Source of the DNA: Candidatus Sumerlaeota bacterium | Lineage (GTDB): Bacteria > Sumerlaeota > Sumerlaeia > MWCT01 > JAUWMI01 | Assembly: GCA_030613245.1 (NCBI GenBank) | Contig: JAUWMI010000001.1 | Span: forward strand, 1-64,000 | Direction: 5' to 3' | DNA: 64,000 bases | Shown: positions 52,593 through 61,623 of the stretch, piece after piece | Layout of the letters: every line of letters starts with the position of its first letter | Position numbering within the stretch: position 1 is the stretch's first letter | Translations under genes and position numbers: made by a program | Notes under the pieces: generated by a model | The model's database searches: none | The model's input: the letters and a program-made list of their open reading frames with translations, nothing else | What the model was told of the DNA's origin: nothing

Positions 52593-55268
52593 ATGACTTC
52601 ACGGAAGGGAAAGTATCTGGGTTACGTGGTGTTGCATACACACTGGGATCGCGCATGGTATCAGCCATTCGAGCAATTTCGGTTACGGTTGGTTGATCTG
52701 CTGGATGATGTAATCCGTATTTTCAAGACCAACAAGCGGTTTCAACACTTTACCCTCGATGGACATAGTGTGCTATTGGAAGACTACCTGGAAATCCGGC
52801 CCCAGCGAGAAGCAGCACTGAGAAAACTGGTGAGCAGCGGGAAGTTGCAAGTCGGGCCATTTTACATCTTGCCCGATGAATATCTGGTGAGCGGGGAGGC
52901 ACTGATTCGGAACCTGATAGTGGGTCATCGAGTAGCAGAGCGATTTGGCCAGGCAATGCCTGTAGGTTATGTGCCGGATTCATTCGGCCACGTTAGTCAG
53001 CTACCGCAGATTCTGAACGGATTTGGGATTGATACGTTTATCTTCACGCGCGGGATGGGAGATGAGGGTGAGCAGCTGGGGTCAGAGTTCTGGTGGGTCG
53101 GGCCAGATGGGAAAAGCCGCGTGCTTGCTGTCCATCAAATTCATGGCTATGGAAATGCGTTTGCCCTGGGGGTGCCTTACAAGCGTCCCGATTTCTATCC
53201 CGTAGACAGGGCTCTGGCATTTAAGCAGGTCGAAGAGCTTATGCCTGTGCTAAAGCGCTATGCCCATACGCGTCACGTACTCCTCAATGATGGTATGGAT
53301 CATGAACATCCGCAGCAAGAGATTCCGGAAATTATAGACTACGTTAATCGGCGCGCCCGAGATTACTGCTTGCGGCAGAGTACGTTTCAGGAATACCTGA
53401 GCAGTCTTAAACGAGCGAAGCCACGGCTGGGATCGTTTTGTGGCGAGCTGCATGGAGGGCGTTATCATATAATTCTTTCTGGGGTGTACTCATCACGCAT
53501 GCATTTAAAGCAGGCAAACGAACGTACACAGTCGCTGCTGGAGAAGTACGTAGAGCCGCTCTGGAGTTTCGCTGCACTTCGCGGTGCTTCATATCCGCGC
53601 CAGGAGCTCCTCTATGCATGGAAAACGCTGCTTAAGAATCATCCCCATGACGATATATGCGGCTGCAGCATTGATGAGGTGCACCGCGACATGGTGAACA
53701 GGTTTGACCGCGTTGAACAGGTTGGCTCCTGGCAATTAAAGCATGCCACGCAGGAGTTGCTCTGTCGCATAAAGACAAAGGACGAAGAATGCGGAATCCC
53801 GCTGGTAATTTTCAACCCGCTGAATTGGGAACGACGTGCACTGATCAAGGCACGCGTGATTGTTCCACACAAGATGTTCCGCGGGAGAGGGTGTTCGGTG
53901 GTTGATTATCAGGGAGCACCGATTGCCGCAACCGTGCGTCGCGGGACAGTTTTTCGAAATCCTGCACTATGGGGAGAAAGAGAAATGCAGGAGCTTGATG
54001 TCGAGCTGCTGACTCCCATGCTGCAGAGTTGCGGCTATTGCACTGTATACGTTGTTCCCGGGCTAAGGAAGCCAGAGGCACAGAAAGAAGAACTGCGACC
54101 CATCCGTAGCGGTATGGAAAATGCATTTTACCGCATCAGGGTTCATAGTGACGGCACGGTGACCATTATTGATAAAGAAACGGGTCTGCGGCTCAATCGG
54201 GTACATTGGTTTGAGGATTGCGCGGACCGTGGCGACGAGTATGACTTTTCTCCGGTGGCAAAGGATGTGGCAATTACGACAAAAGGGACAAAGGCTGACG
54301 TACAGATTGGCATGCAAACACCGTATTGCCTGAGTTACGTGGTGCGACATGAGCTGGCGGTGCCGCGCGAGCTCACGTCAGACCGCAGTAAGCGTGCACG
54401 TACGCGGGTGCGAATTCCGATCACCACTGAGGTGATTCTGTATCCAGGGATTAAGCGCGTAGACTTTCGCACCACGGTTGACAACCGTGCGCGCGATCAT
54501 CGCTTACGCGTAGTATTTGACACGCCAATTAAGACCTCAAAGGTTGATGTTGAGAGCAGCTTCGACGTGATTACGCGTCAGATCGCCCTTCCTGCAGCGC
54601 GAGGCTGGGCTCAGTCGCCAATGCCCACTCATCACCAGGGCCGATTTGCCAGTTTATCAGACGGCAAGCTGGGAGTCACGTTCATCAATAAAGGGCTGCC
54701 GGAATATGAGGTAAGGAAACACGCTCAAGGTATTCGTTTCCACCAGACGCTCTTTCGCAGTATCGGATGGCTTTCGCGTGGGGATCTTCTGACTCGTAGT
54801 GATAACGCAGGCCCTATGGTGCCGACGCCCGAAGCTCAGCTTATGGGTGTGCATACGTTTGAATTTGCGCTGACAACGCATCGAGGTGCATGGCACAAAG
54901 CCAATAGCCATCTTGCGGCCTATGAGCATAATCTTCCGCCAGTGACGACCTGTTACGAGCATCAGTTTCGTAATCTAAAAGGGCGCACACATCTGCCGGA
55001 GACTCTGAGCTTCCTCCGGGTCGAACCTTATTACGTGATGGTGTCGGCGCTGAAGCAAGCTGAAAAGAGCGACAATCTAATTGTGCGGTGCTATAATCCG
55101 AAGTCGCACAGCCAATGGGTACGCCTTACGTTTTCTCAGGGGCTGAGTAAGGTTTATCTGGTGCGCCTTGACGAGCACCGCCTTAAGCAGCTCAAGCTGC
55201 TTGACAAACGTACGGTCGGGCTGCGCATTGGGAAAAAACAAATTCTGACCATTGAGTGTGTATTTTGA
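52593..55268 (+). CDS. Alpha-mannosidase, GH38 family
   Basis: 891 residues, the length of bacterial GH38 enzymes. N-terminal zinc/active-site motif HTHWD (15-19), catalytic nucleophile Asp in YVPDSFGH (Asp129), and DGMDHEHP for the acid/base region. The middle domain and C-terminal beta-sandwiches follow (TEVILYPGIKRVDFRT, and VSALKQAEKSDNLIVRCYN as in the family). No signal peptide. It hydrolyses alpha-mannosides, probably on imported oligosaccharides. GGAAAGGAGAG is the ribosome-binding site. It is the fifth gene of the operon beginning at 47146. Confidence 0.92.
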   Translation: MTSRKGKYLGYVVLHTHWDRAWYQPFEQFRLRLVDLLDDVIRIFKTNKRFQHFTLDGHSVLLEDYLEIRPQREAALRKLVSSGKLQVGPFYILPDEYLVSGEALIRNLIVGHRVAERFGQAMPVGYVPDSFGHVSQLPQILNGFGIDTFIFTRGMGDEGEQLGSEFWWVGPDGKSRVLAVHQIHGYGNAFALGVPYKRPDFYPVDRALAFKQVEELMPVLKRYAHTRHVLLNDGMDHEHPQQEIPEIIDYVNRRARDYCLRQSTFQEYLSSLKRAKPRLGSFCGELHGGRYHIILSGVYSSRMHLKQANERTQSLLEKYVEPLWSFAALRGASYPRQELLYAWKTLLKNHPHDDICGCSIDEVHRDMVNRFDRVEQVGSWQLKHATQELLCRIKTKDEECGIPLVIFNPLNWERRALIKARVIVPHKMFRGRGCSVVDYQGAPIAATVRRGTVFRNPALWGEREMQELDVELLTPMLQSCGYCTVYVVPGLRKPEAQKEELRPIRSGMENAFYRIRVHSDGTVTIIDKETGLRLNRVHWFEDCADRGDEYDFSPVAKDVAITTKGTKADVQIGMQTPYCLSYVVRHELAVPRELTSDRSKRARTRVRIPITTEVILYPGIKRVDFRTTVDNRARDHRLRVVFDTPIKTSKVDVESSFDVITRQIALPAARGWAQSPMPTHHQGRFASLSDGKLGVTFINKGLPEYEVRKHAQGIRFHQTLFRSIGWLSRGDLLTRSDNAGPMVPTPEAQLMGVHTFEFALTTHRGAWHKANSHLAAYEHNLPPVTTCYEHQFRNLKGRTHLPETLSFLRVEPYYVMVSALKQAEKSDNLIVRCYNPKSHSQWVRLTFSQGLSKVYLVRLDEHRLKQLKLLDKRTVGLRIGKKQILTIECVF

Positions 55269-55348
55269 TCTGCCTGGCCTGAGGACGCTATCCTGTGATT
55301 ATCCGCTTTGCTGGTACCGACTATGGACTCAGGGAAGCGAGGGACGCC

Positions 55349-56485
55349 ATGATCAAAAAGCATGTGAACATAGGGATGATCGGCTATAAGTTCATGGGTA
55401 AGGCGCACAGTCATGCATATAAAGACGTACAGATGTTTTTCCAGCCTGCGCTCCGGCCTGTGATGAAGGTGATTTGCGGGCGAACCAGAGCAGCAGTAAC
55501 CGCTGCGGCAAAGCAATACGGGTGGGAAAGCGTCGAAACAGACTGGCGTATCCTTATTCAACGGCCGGATATTGACATTGTTGACATCTCGTCGCCGGGG
55601 CACCTGCACCGAGATCAGGCTATTGCCGCGGCACGCGCCAAGAAGCACGTTATTTGCGAGAAGCCCTTGGCCAATAGCCTGGCTGAGGCGCGCGGCATGC
55701 TTCGCGCAGTAAAGCGGGCTGGAGTGGCGCATATGGTGATGTTTAACTATCGGCGCATTCCCGCGGTGATGTTGGCCCATGAGATGATTCGCGACGGTGA
55801 GCTCGGCGAGATTTACCATTATCGCGCCTTTTACCTTCAGGACTGGATCGTTGACAAGCGCTTTCCCCTGGTGTGGCGTCTTGAGAAGAAGTTTGCTGGC
55901 TCGGGCGCGCTGGGCGATATCGGATCGCACATCATTGATTTAGCGCACTTCTTGGTCGGGGAGATTGATGAGGTGTGCAGTCATCTCAAGACGTTCGTCA
56001 AGCAGCGGCCACTACCAGGGCGGAAGAACAAACTTGGCCGCGTGACTGTGGATGATGCAGCTGCATTCCTGGCTCGATTTCGCTCTGGCGTGGTAGGCTC
56101 GTTTGAAGCAACCCGGTTTGCCACAGGGCGTAAGAACTATCACGGGTTTGAAATCTATGGGAGCAAAGGGGCACTGATCTTCAATTTCGAAGCGATGAAC
56201 GAGTTGCATTTCTACTCCTGCGCAGAAAAGAAAGAGCGCCAGGGGTTCAGGCGCATTCTGGTGACAGAGGCGTCGCATCCATATTTCAACGCATGGTGGC
56301 CTCCTGGCCACATTATTGGTTACGAACATACCTTTGTGCACGCAATTGCTGAGTTTCTGAATTGTCTTGCCGCAGGCCGTCCGCCAAGCCCGGGGTTTGA
56401 GGACGGCGTACGGTGCCAGGCAGTACTTGAGGCGGTTGAGCAATCGGCGCACGCGCGCAGGTGGGTAAAGGTGTCCCGCGTCTGA
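55349..56485 (+). CDS. Gfo/Idh/MocA-family NAD(P)-dependent sugar oxidoreductase
   Basis: 378 residues from the ATG at 55349 (GAGGG upstream); a GTG at 55295 would add 18 residues not expected in the family. Rossmann start IGMIGYKFMGKAHSHAY, the EKP motif in VICEKPLANSLAEA (about 95-105), and a GFO_IDH_MocA_C domain with GDIGSHIIDLAHFLVGEI. It would oxidise or dehydrogenate a sugar or inositol-like ring with NAD(P). It is the last gene of the operon after the mannosidase, so a mannose-derived or related sugar acid or ketone is a reasonable guess. A hairpin and terminator follow. Confidence 0.9.
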   Translation: MIKKHVNIGMIGYKFMGKAHSHAYKDVQMFFQPALRPVMKVICGRTRAAVTAAAKQYGWESVETDWRILIQRPDIDIVDISSPGHLHRDQAIAAARAKKHVICEKPLANSLAEARGMLRAVKRAGVAHMVMFNYRRIPAVMLAHEMIRDGELGEIYHYRAFYLQDWIVDKRFPLVWRLEKKFAGSGALGDIGSHIIDLAHFLVGEIDEVCSHLKTFVKQRPLPGRKNKLGRVTVDDAAAFLARFRSGVVGSFEATRFATGRKNYHGFEIYGSKGALIFNFEAMNELHFYSCAEKKERQGFRRILVTEASHPYFNAWWPPGHIIGYEHTFVHAIAEFLNCLAAGRPPSPGFEDGVRCQAVLEAVEQSAHARRWVKVSRV

Positions 56486-56488
56486 GGC

Positions 56489-56608
56489 TCAGACGGTTCG
56501 TCTGATACGACAACGTTTGGTCAAGTGCTTGCAATCATTCATTACATTATGTACTTCTCTGAGCACCACAGGAATTGAAAAGACCAACGGCTGGTCTTAT
56601 TATTTCTT
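56489..56608 (+). terminator. Probable terminator region of the sugar operon
   Basis: TCAGACG / CGTCTGA hairpin, loop GTT (56489-56505), right after the stop, then AAGACCA / TGGTCTT, loop ACGGC (56580-56598), followed by ATTATTTCTT. The second has a T-rich tail and fits an intrinsic terminator. Confidence 0.6.
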
Positions 56609-56768
56609 GGTGAGCTAAACCATCCTGCTCTTATCGCGTCGAAAGGTTTTACGCTACTGACGCACTTGTGAGGGTCAACCTAACCAGTGATGGAATGTCA
56701 GGTTTGATGGGGAGAGCCGGAAAATATGCGAGGTGAGATGTCAGGGACACTGCTTGGTTTTTTCCTGC

Positions 56769-56802
56769 TTGACTTTGCAAGTTTGGTGGCCTAAAATTTA
56801 GG
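56769..56802 (+). promoter_or_regulatory. Strong promoter of the cytochrome gene cluster, with palindrome over the -10
   Basis: TTGACT (56769-56774), a 17-base spacer, TAAAAT (56792-56797). The -10 is embedded in the 13-base palindrome CCTAAAATTTAGG (56790-56802), which could bind a repressor or activator. The predicted leader to the ATG at 56990 is about 185 bases, and no gene is seen in 56609-56989. Confidence 0.6.
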
Positions 56803-56989
56803 ACAAATTATACCAATAAAAGTTCCTAATGTGTTTGAAGGGATACTTTTCGGTATACGTAAGGATGTCCGGCCATCCAGAGCGCAGACTTTCATGCGCA
56901 CAAAAGGAATAGCAGAGGTGAAGAACTCATGTGGGTCTCCTCGAAGTTCTGCAGAGGCCACCTTCAATTGTTTTCCGCTTAGCTTTCGA

Positions 56990-59089
56990 ATGTATTCTTC
57001 CCGCCTTTTAACTATCCTGGCCATCGTTCTTCCTATCTTCTCCATAGGTGCCGCACACGGATTTGAAAACGCCGATTGTCTCAGTTGCCATGGTGAGCAG
57101 GGTATAAAGACGATGCCCGCGGGAGATCGGCTGGCCATGGTCAAGCCGCTGAAGCCGGGCGAGAGACGGCTGGAGACGCAGGCATACGTTGAAAGACTAT
57201 ATCTAAACCCTGAAGCGTATCAGCAGTCGGCGCATGGGACAAAGCGGTGCGATGAGTGTCACTCGGATATCACAACACTCCCACACCAGCTTGATCTGAA
57301 GGTTGACTGCCGGCAGTGTCACGGCGAAATCGTTGAGCAGTTTGAGCAGAGCTCACACCGCAGATTTATGTCACTCGGGGAGAGCCTTGCCTCAGCATGT
57401 GAACATTGTCACAGCAACATCCATTATACCCTCGTGAAGGAGAATGGGAAGTCGCCGGTCTATCCTGCGAATCTGATTAGAACCTGCGCGAAGTGCCATA
57501 GCGATATGCAGAAGGCCAAGGAGGTAGTCCCGGACAAGACAATGTCGCTACAGAGCTATTTGAGCTGCGTGCACGGTCAGGGATTGATCCGCCACGGACT
57601 GATCGTGGCTGCAGTGTGCAATGATTGCCACGGTTCGCACAACATCCAGCCAGCGTCTGATGAGCGCTCCATGGTGAATCGGAAGAATCTTGTGGCGACG
57701 TGTGGCACGTGCCATCAGGGGATTGCTGTCGTATATGAGAAGAGTATTCACGGCCAGCTCCTGGCACAAGGAAATCCGGATGTTCCCATGTGTACGAGCT
57801 GCCACACGAATCACCCGATTGCCCCAGTTGAGACAGAGGGTTTCAAGCTCGGGATTGTGAAGGAATGCGGTGGGTGTCATGAGGAACATGACGAGTCATT
57901 CGAGCGCAGCTATCATGGAAAGGTAACAAGTTTGGGAGGCACCGCAACGGCGCGATGTTCGGATTGTCATCACTACCATGATATCCTGCCAAAGAGCGAC
58001 CCACACTCGAGTATAGCATCAGGGAATCTGATTACCACCTGCCAGCGCTGTCACCCGAAGGCCAACAAGAACTTCGCAGAATACGTTCCGCATATAGATT
58101 ATCGCGACCGTACAAATTATCCGGTGGTGTTTTACACATGGCTATTCATGACCGTGCTGCTTGTCGGGACGCTCGTCTTCTTTACGATTCACTCGATTTT
58201 GTGGTTCATACGTTCACTGTTTGACAAAGATCTGAGGCACCAAGTTGCGACGTCCCAGGGACGTCATATCATGCGATTCCGCCTGTTCCATCGGATGACG
58301 CACGGCCTTATCATCGTTAGTTTCCTTGGACTAGCGGCCACCGGATTTCCTCTAAAATACAGTTACACGAACTGGGCACAGAAGCTCATGGCATTTCTAG
58401 GTGGATATCAGGTTGCAGGCACTCTGCATCGCTTTTTTGCCATATTGACGCTAGTTTACGTAGTGATGCACGTTGGATACATTGTATATTACATACGCGT
58501 GAAGCGGAGACAACCGTTGCTGAAGTTTCTGTTCGGCCATGAATCAATGGTGTTGCGGCTGAAGGATATCAAGGACTTCTGGATGCACGTGAAATGGTTC
58601 TTCTGGCTGGGTCCAAAACCACGATGGGATCGCTGGACATACTGGGAGAAATTTGATTACTGGGGAGAATTCTGGGGTGTGACGGTCATTGGTTTAAGTG
58701 GGCTGATGCTATGGTTTCCGACAATGTTTTCGATATTTCTTCCTGGCTGGATGTTCAATGTGGCGACTGTAGTTCATAGCATTGAGGCACTGCTGGCAGC
58801 CGGTGTGATTTTCACGGTGCATTTTTTCAATGCACATTTTCGGCCCGGGAAGTTTCCCATGGATCCAGTTATCTTTACGGGCCGCATCACGGAAGAGGAG
58901 TTTGCAGAGGAGCGGCCTGAAGAGTATCAGCGTCTCGTGGATGAGGGCAGGGTGGAAGAGAATCTGACAGACGTTGCGCCACGGTGGCTTGGGATTCTTG
59001 CTCGTGTGGTTGGATTTACCGCATTGCTGATCGGATTATTCCTTATTGTTGCAGCGCTAGCGACTGAGTTTCGTAATATCTTTGGCTAA
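56990..59089 (+). CDS. Multihaem cytochrome c fused to membrane cytochrome b (CbcL-like quinol oxidase)
   Basis: 699 residues from the ATG at 56990, the start that places a signal peptide (RLLTILAIVLPIFSIGAAHG) first; no strong ribosome-binding site is seen, and an upstream start is possible. The periplasmic half (to about residue 360) has eleven CxxCH sites in order: CLSCH, CDECH, CRQCH, CEHCH, CAKCH, CNDCH, CGTCH, CTSCH, CGGCH, CSDCH, CQRCH. The second half has five to six transmembrane segments of the cytochrome b561/HydC-like type with His candidates in FHRMTHG, LHRFFAI, VMHVGY, VHSIEALL and VHFFNAHF. This layout matches the Geobacter CbcL type: quinol oxidised at the b haems, electrons passed to the c haems. 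Assignment is by architecture, not homology search. Confidence 0.82.
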   Translation: MYSSRLLTILAIVLPIFSIGAAHGFENADCLSCHGEQGIKTMPAGDRLAMVKPLKPGERRLETQAYVERLYLNPEAYQQSAHGTKRCDECHSDITTLPHQLDLKVDCRQCHGEIVEQFEQSSHRRFMSLGESLASACEHCHSNIHYTLVKENGKSPVYPANLIRTCAKCHSDMQKAKEVVPDKTMSLQSYLSCVHGQGLIRHGLIVAAVCNDCHGSHNIQPASDERSMVNRKNLVATCGTCHQGIAVVYEKSIHGQLLAQGNPDVPMCTSCHTNHPIAPVETEGFKLGIVKECGGCHEEHDESFERSYHGKVTSLGGTATARCSDCHHYHDILPKSDPHSSIASGNLITTCQRCHPKANKNFAEYVPHIDYRDRTNYPVVFYTWLFMTVLLVGTLVFFTIHSILWFIRSLFDKDLRHQVATSQGRHIMRFRLFHRMTHGLIIVSFLGLAATGFPLKYSYTNWAQKLMAFLGGYQVAGTLHRFFAILTLVYVVMHVGYIVYYIRVKRRQPLLKFLFGHESMVLRLKDIKDFWMHVKWFFWLGPKPRWDRWTYWEKFDYWGEFWGVTVIGLSGLMLWFPTMFSIFLPGWMFNVATVVHSIEALLAAGVIFTVHFFNAHFRPGKFPMDPVIFTGRITEEEFAEERPEEYQRLVDEGRVEENLTDVAPRWLGILARVVGFTALLIGLFLIVAALATEFRNIFG

Positions 59090-59130
59090 TTGAGAAGCCG
59101 AAGCCTGCGCCCAGAGAGGAGATGGGTAAT

Positions 59131-60477
59131 ATGGTGATAGCGATACGCCCGCTACACATAGTCGTGCTCATAGGAGTTTTTTCGGTGGGCATTATGACAG
59201 CGCGTGCGGTGGAGCGGCCAACTGAAGCGGTGGAGAGCTGTCTCACGGGTGAGTGCCACAGTGATCTCACGCAACGACGGTTCCTGCACGGTCCGGTGGC
59301 TCAGAAGGACTGTTCGCCCTGCCACGTGCTGGTTTCTGCGCAGAAACATACGTTTGCCCTGACCACAGAAGGGCCGGCGTTATGTTACGTCTGCCATGAG
59401 GCCGAACCAACCTTGAAATTTGTCCACTCGCCATTCCAGACGAGCTGTACAGTATGTCACGATGCTCATACTGGTGATTCGCGTGACTTGCTGGTGACCA
59501 AAACTACCGAAGAGCTCTGTCGCAAGTGCCACATTGAACTGGCGCGGGAAGGGGCATACGTGCATGGCCCCGTAGCAGTGGGCGATTGTTTGACGTGTCA
59601 TCGGGCGCATCAGTCCGATTTCCCCAAACTCCTGGTAAGCACGAAGCAAGAAGTCTGCTTCGACTGTCACACTGAAATACAGGAACGCTTGGCGGAGCAA
59701 GCCACTGTACATGATCCGATCACAAAGGATTGCCTCACCTGCCACTATATGCATGCTTCACCCTATGAATTTCTCCTGCGACATGATCCCAAAGATACAT
59801 GCATGCAATGCCATCAAAATCTTGTGGAGGAGATGAAAGAATTTCAGTACCACCATAATGCGGTATCAATGAGTGATCAGTGCTTGAATTGCCACGATCC
59901 GCATGCGTCGCCAACTGACCAGCTGCTGAAAGACTTTTCCATGGACATTTGTCTGGAGTGCCATGATAGGAAAATTACCACGGCCAATATGGTCATTCCA
60001 GACATCAAGGAGCAGTTAACCACGAACAGCAACCTCCATGGCCCGTTGCGGGAGAAAAATTGTTTGCCCTGTCATAATGTCCATGGTTCTAACACGTTTC
60101 GCCTCCTGGCGCTGGATTTCCCAGAAAATTTCTACGCACCTTTTGAAGTGGAACGGTATGAACTTTGTTTCCATTGTCACGAAAAGAATCTGGTTCTCGA
60201 ACCCAAAACAACCGCTCTCACGGATTTCCGCAATGGAGATCTCAATCTGCATTTTCTCCACGTCAATAAGAAAGAGAGAGGACGCAGCTGCCGGGCGTGC
60301 CATGCAGAACATGCCAGCAACAACCCCGTCCACATTCGTGATGCTGTGCCTTATGGCAATTGGATCTTGCGCATCGTCTATACTGAGACTGAGAACGGGG
60401 GCAGATGCTTTACTGGTTGCCATGCGGAGCGAACCTACGATAGAGTAACGCCTGTTCAGTACGACTTGTCACAATAG
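59131..60477 (+). CDS. Secreted multihaem cytochrome c, doubled-CXXCH type, 13 to 15 haems
   Basis: 448 residues from the ATG at 59131 (GAGGAG at 9 bases; the ATG at 59122 is too close). Signal peptide PLHIVVLIGVFSVGIMTARA. Thirteen CxxCH sites (CSPCH, CYVCH, CTVCH, CRKCH, CLTCH, CFDCH, CLTCH, CMQCH, CLNCH, CLECH, CLPCH, CFHCH, CRACH) plus CLTGECH at the start (CX4CH) and CFTGCH at the end (CX3CH). Doubled-CXXCH domains with HGP/HDP spacer motifs repeat about every 50 residues. Soluble periplasmic or surface protein. It probably relays electrons from the CbcL-like protein encoded just before (41-base gap). Number of haems actually bound is unknown. Confidence 0.85.
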   Translation: MVIAIRPLHIVVLIGVFSVGIMTARAVERPTEAVESCLTGECHSDLTQRRFLHGPVAQKDCSPCHVLVSAQKHTFALTTEGPALCYVCHEAEPTLKFVHSPFQTSCTVCHDAHTGDSRDLLVTKTTEELCRKCHIELAREGAYVHGPVAVGDCLTCHRAHQSDFPKLLVSTKQEVCFDCHTEIQERLAEQATVHDPITKDCLTCHYMHASPYEFLLRHDPKDTCMQCHQNLVEEMKEFQYHHNAVSMSDQCLNCHDPHASPTDQLLKDFSMDICLECHDRKITTANMVIPDIKEQLTTNSNLHGPLREKNCLPCHNVHGSNTFRLLALDFPENFYAPFEVERYELCFHCHEKNLVLEPKTTALTDFRNGDLNLHFLHVNKKERGRSCRACHAEHASNNPVHIRDAVPYGNWILRIVYTETENGGRCFTGCHAERTYDRVTPVQYDLSQ

Positions 60478-60574
60478 GCATACTGCAGTGCCGCGAATGG
60501 TTACCCACCTGGCTTAGGTAGAGAAGGTTTCAGAGCGGAACAAGGCAGAATATAGAGACGAGAGGTGCCGTGTA

Positions 60575-61594
60575 ATGATTGAGAAGTGCGGATATCGGCA
60601 ACTCGTGCAGGAGAGATGGATATCTCTTCTAGCGATACTGATCATGAGTGTTGGCTTGCATTCGGCGATTGGCCGGGGCATCATGATCGGCGAGTCCGTG
60701 CCGGCTTTCAGTCTGCCGTCAGTGACCGGCGAGTCGGTGAGCTCGGATGTGCTGAAAGACCGCATTGGCATACTGGTATTTATTAAGCTCTCGCAGGAAT
60801 ACACTGACGTCGCCCTTAGAGACTTGGACGTGATCTATGAACGTCTGGCGGCTCATCAGGATCGGTTGAAGTGGATTGCTATTCTTCCGTCAGCCGCTAC
60901 ACCAGACGATGTTCAGCAGGTTTTTGGGACGCTGCGTGTGCCGTTCCGCGTGTTGGTTGATGAGGATCGTGCGATGTATAATGCATACGGGATTATTGTG
61001 ACGCCGACAGTGCAGGTAATTGATACGACGGGTACGCTGCGGGCTCATTTTCCCGGATACGAACAGGGCTTTCGGCTGCGAGTTGAGAAGGAGCTTGAGT
61101 TTCTCCTGGGGCTGATTTCACGAGATGAACTGGAATCGGCTCTTGTTGTGGTTACGCGGGCCAAGGATCAGGTCAGGGCAGCAGATCGGTATTACGCATT
61201 GGCCCAGCGCGAGCTGGCGCAGGGAAATCGAGCCAGGGCACTGGAGACTCTGGAAAAGGTGCTTCAACTAAATCCGGCCAAGACTGACGCAGCCGTGCAG
61301 ATGGGATTCTTATTACTTGGCGAGGGTCGCGTGGAAGAGGCGCAGCTGAAATTTCAGCATGCCCTGTCGCACAATAAGTTCCTGCTCGATGCGCAGCTTG
61401 GCATGGGAGAATGCTACTTGGCTGCAGGTGATATTGAAAAGGCCGAGCCGTTGGTATCCAAAGTCCTGGAAGCGAAGCCCAGATTCGCGCGTGCGCATTT
61501 TGCCATGGGACGTCTGATGGAGAAAAAAGGAGAGTTGCGAAAGGCAATGGAAGAATACCGGCAGGCATGTGAACTGGCCTTTCGTGGGGAGTGA
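60575..61594 (+). CDS. Thioredoxin-fold/TPR fusion lacking the redox cysteines
   Basis: 339 residues. A signal-anchor or signal peptide (LLAILIMSVGLHSAIG) is followed by an AhpC/TlpA-like domain (about 35-165: GESVPAFSLPSVTGESVSSDVL..., VLVDEDRAMYNAYGI, VTPTVQVIDTTG with the cis-Pro). Where TlpA proteins have WCxxC, this has LVFIKLSQEYTDVALRDL, with no cysteine in the fold. Three TPR repeats follow (about 200-330; YYALAQRELAQGNRARALETLEKVLQLNP). The domain probably binds a partner such as haem-maturation or cytochrome proteins rather than doing disulfide chemistry. Same strand and spacing as the cytochrome genes. GAGAGGTG precedes the ATG. Confidence 0.75.
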   Translation: MIEKCGYRQLVQERWISLLAILIMSVGLHSAIGRGIMIGESVPAFSLPSVTGESVSSDVLKDRIGILVFIKLSQEYTDVALRDLDVIYERLAAHQDRLKWIAILPSAATPDDVQQVFGTLRVPFRVLVDEDRAMYNAYGIIVTPTVQVIDTTGTLRAHFPGYEQGFRLRVEKELEFLLGLISRDELESALVVVTRAKDQVRAADRYYALAQRELAQGNRARALETLEKVLQLNPAKTDAAVQMGFLLLGEGRVEEAQLKFQHALSHNKFLLDAQLGMGECYLAAGDIEKAEPLVSKVLEAKPRFARAHFAMGRLMEKKGELRKAMEEYRQACELAFRGE

Positions 61595-61623
61595 CGCGGG
61601 AAGGGCCTTAACGTGGAACGTGG

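Noticed and set aside
55154-55930. 258-residue open frame opposite the mannosidase end and Gfo/Idh gene
   Set aside because: Antisense to two strong genes; no signature.
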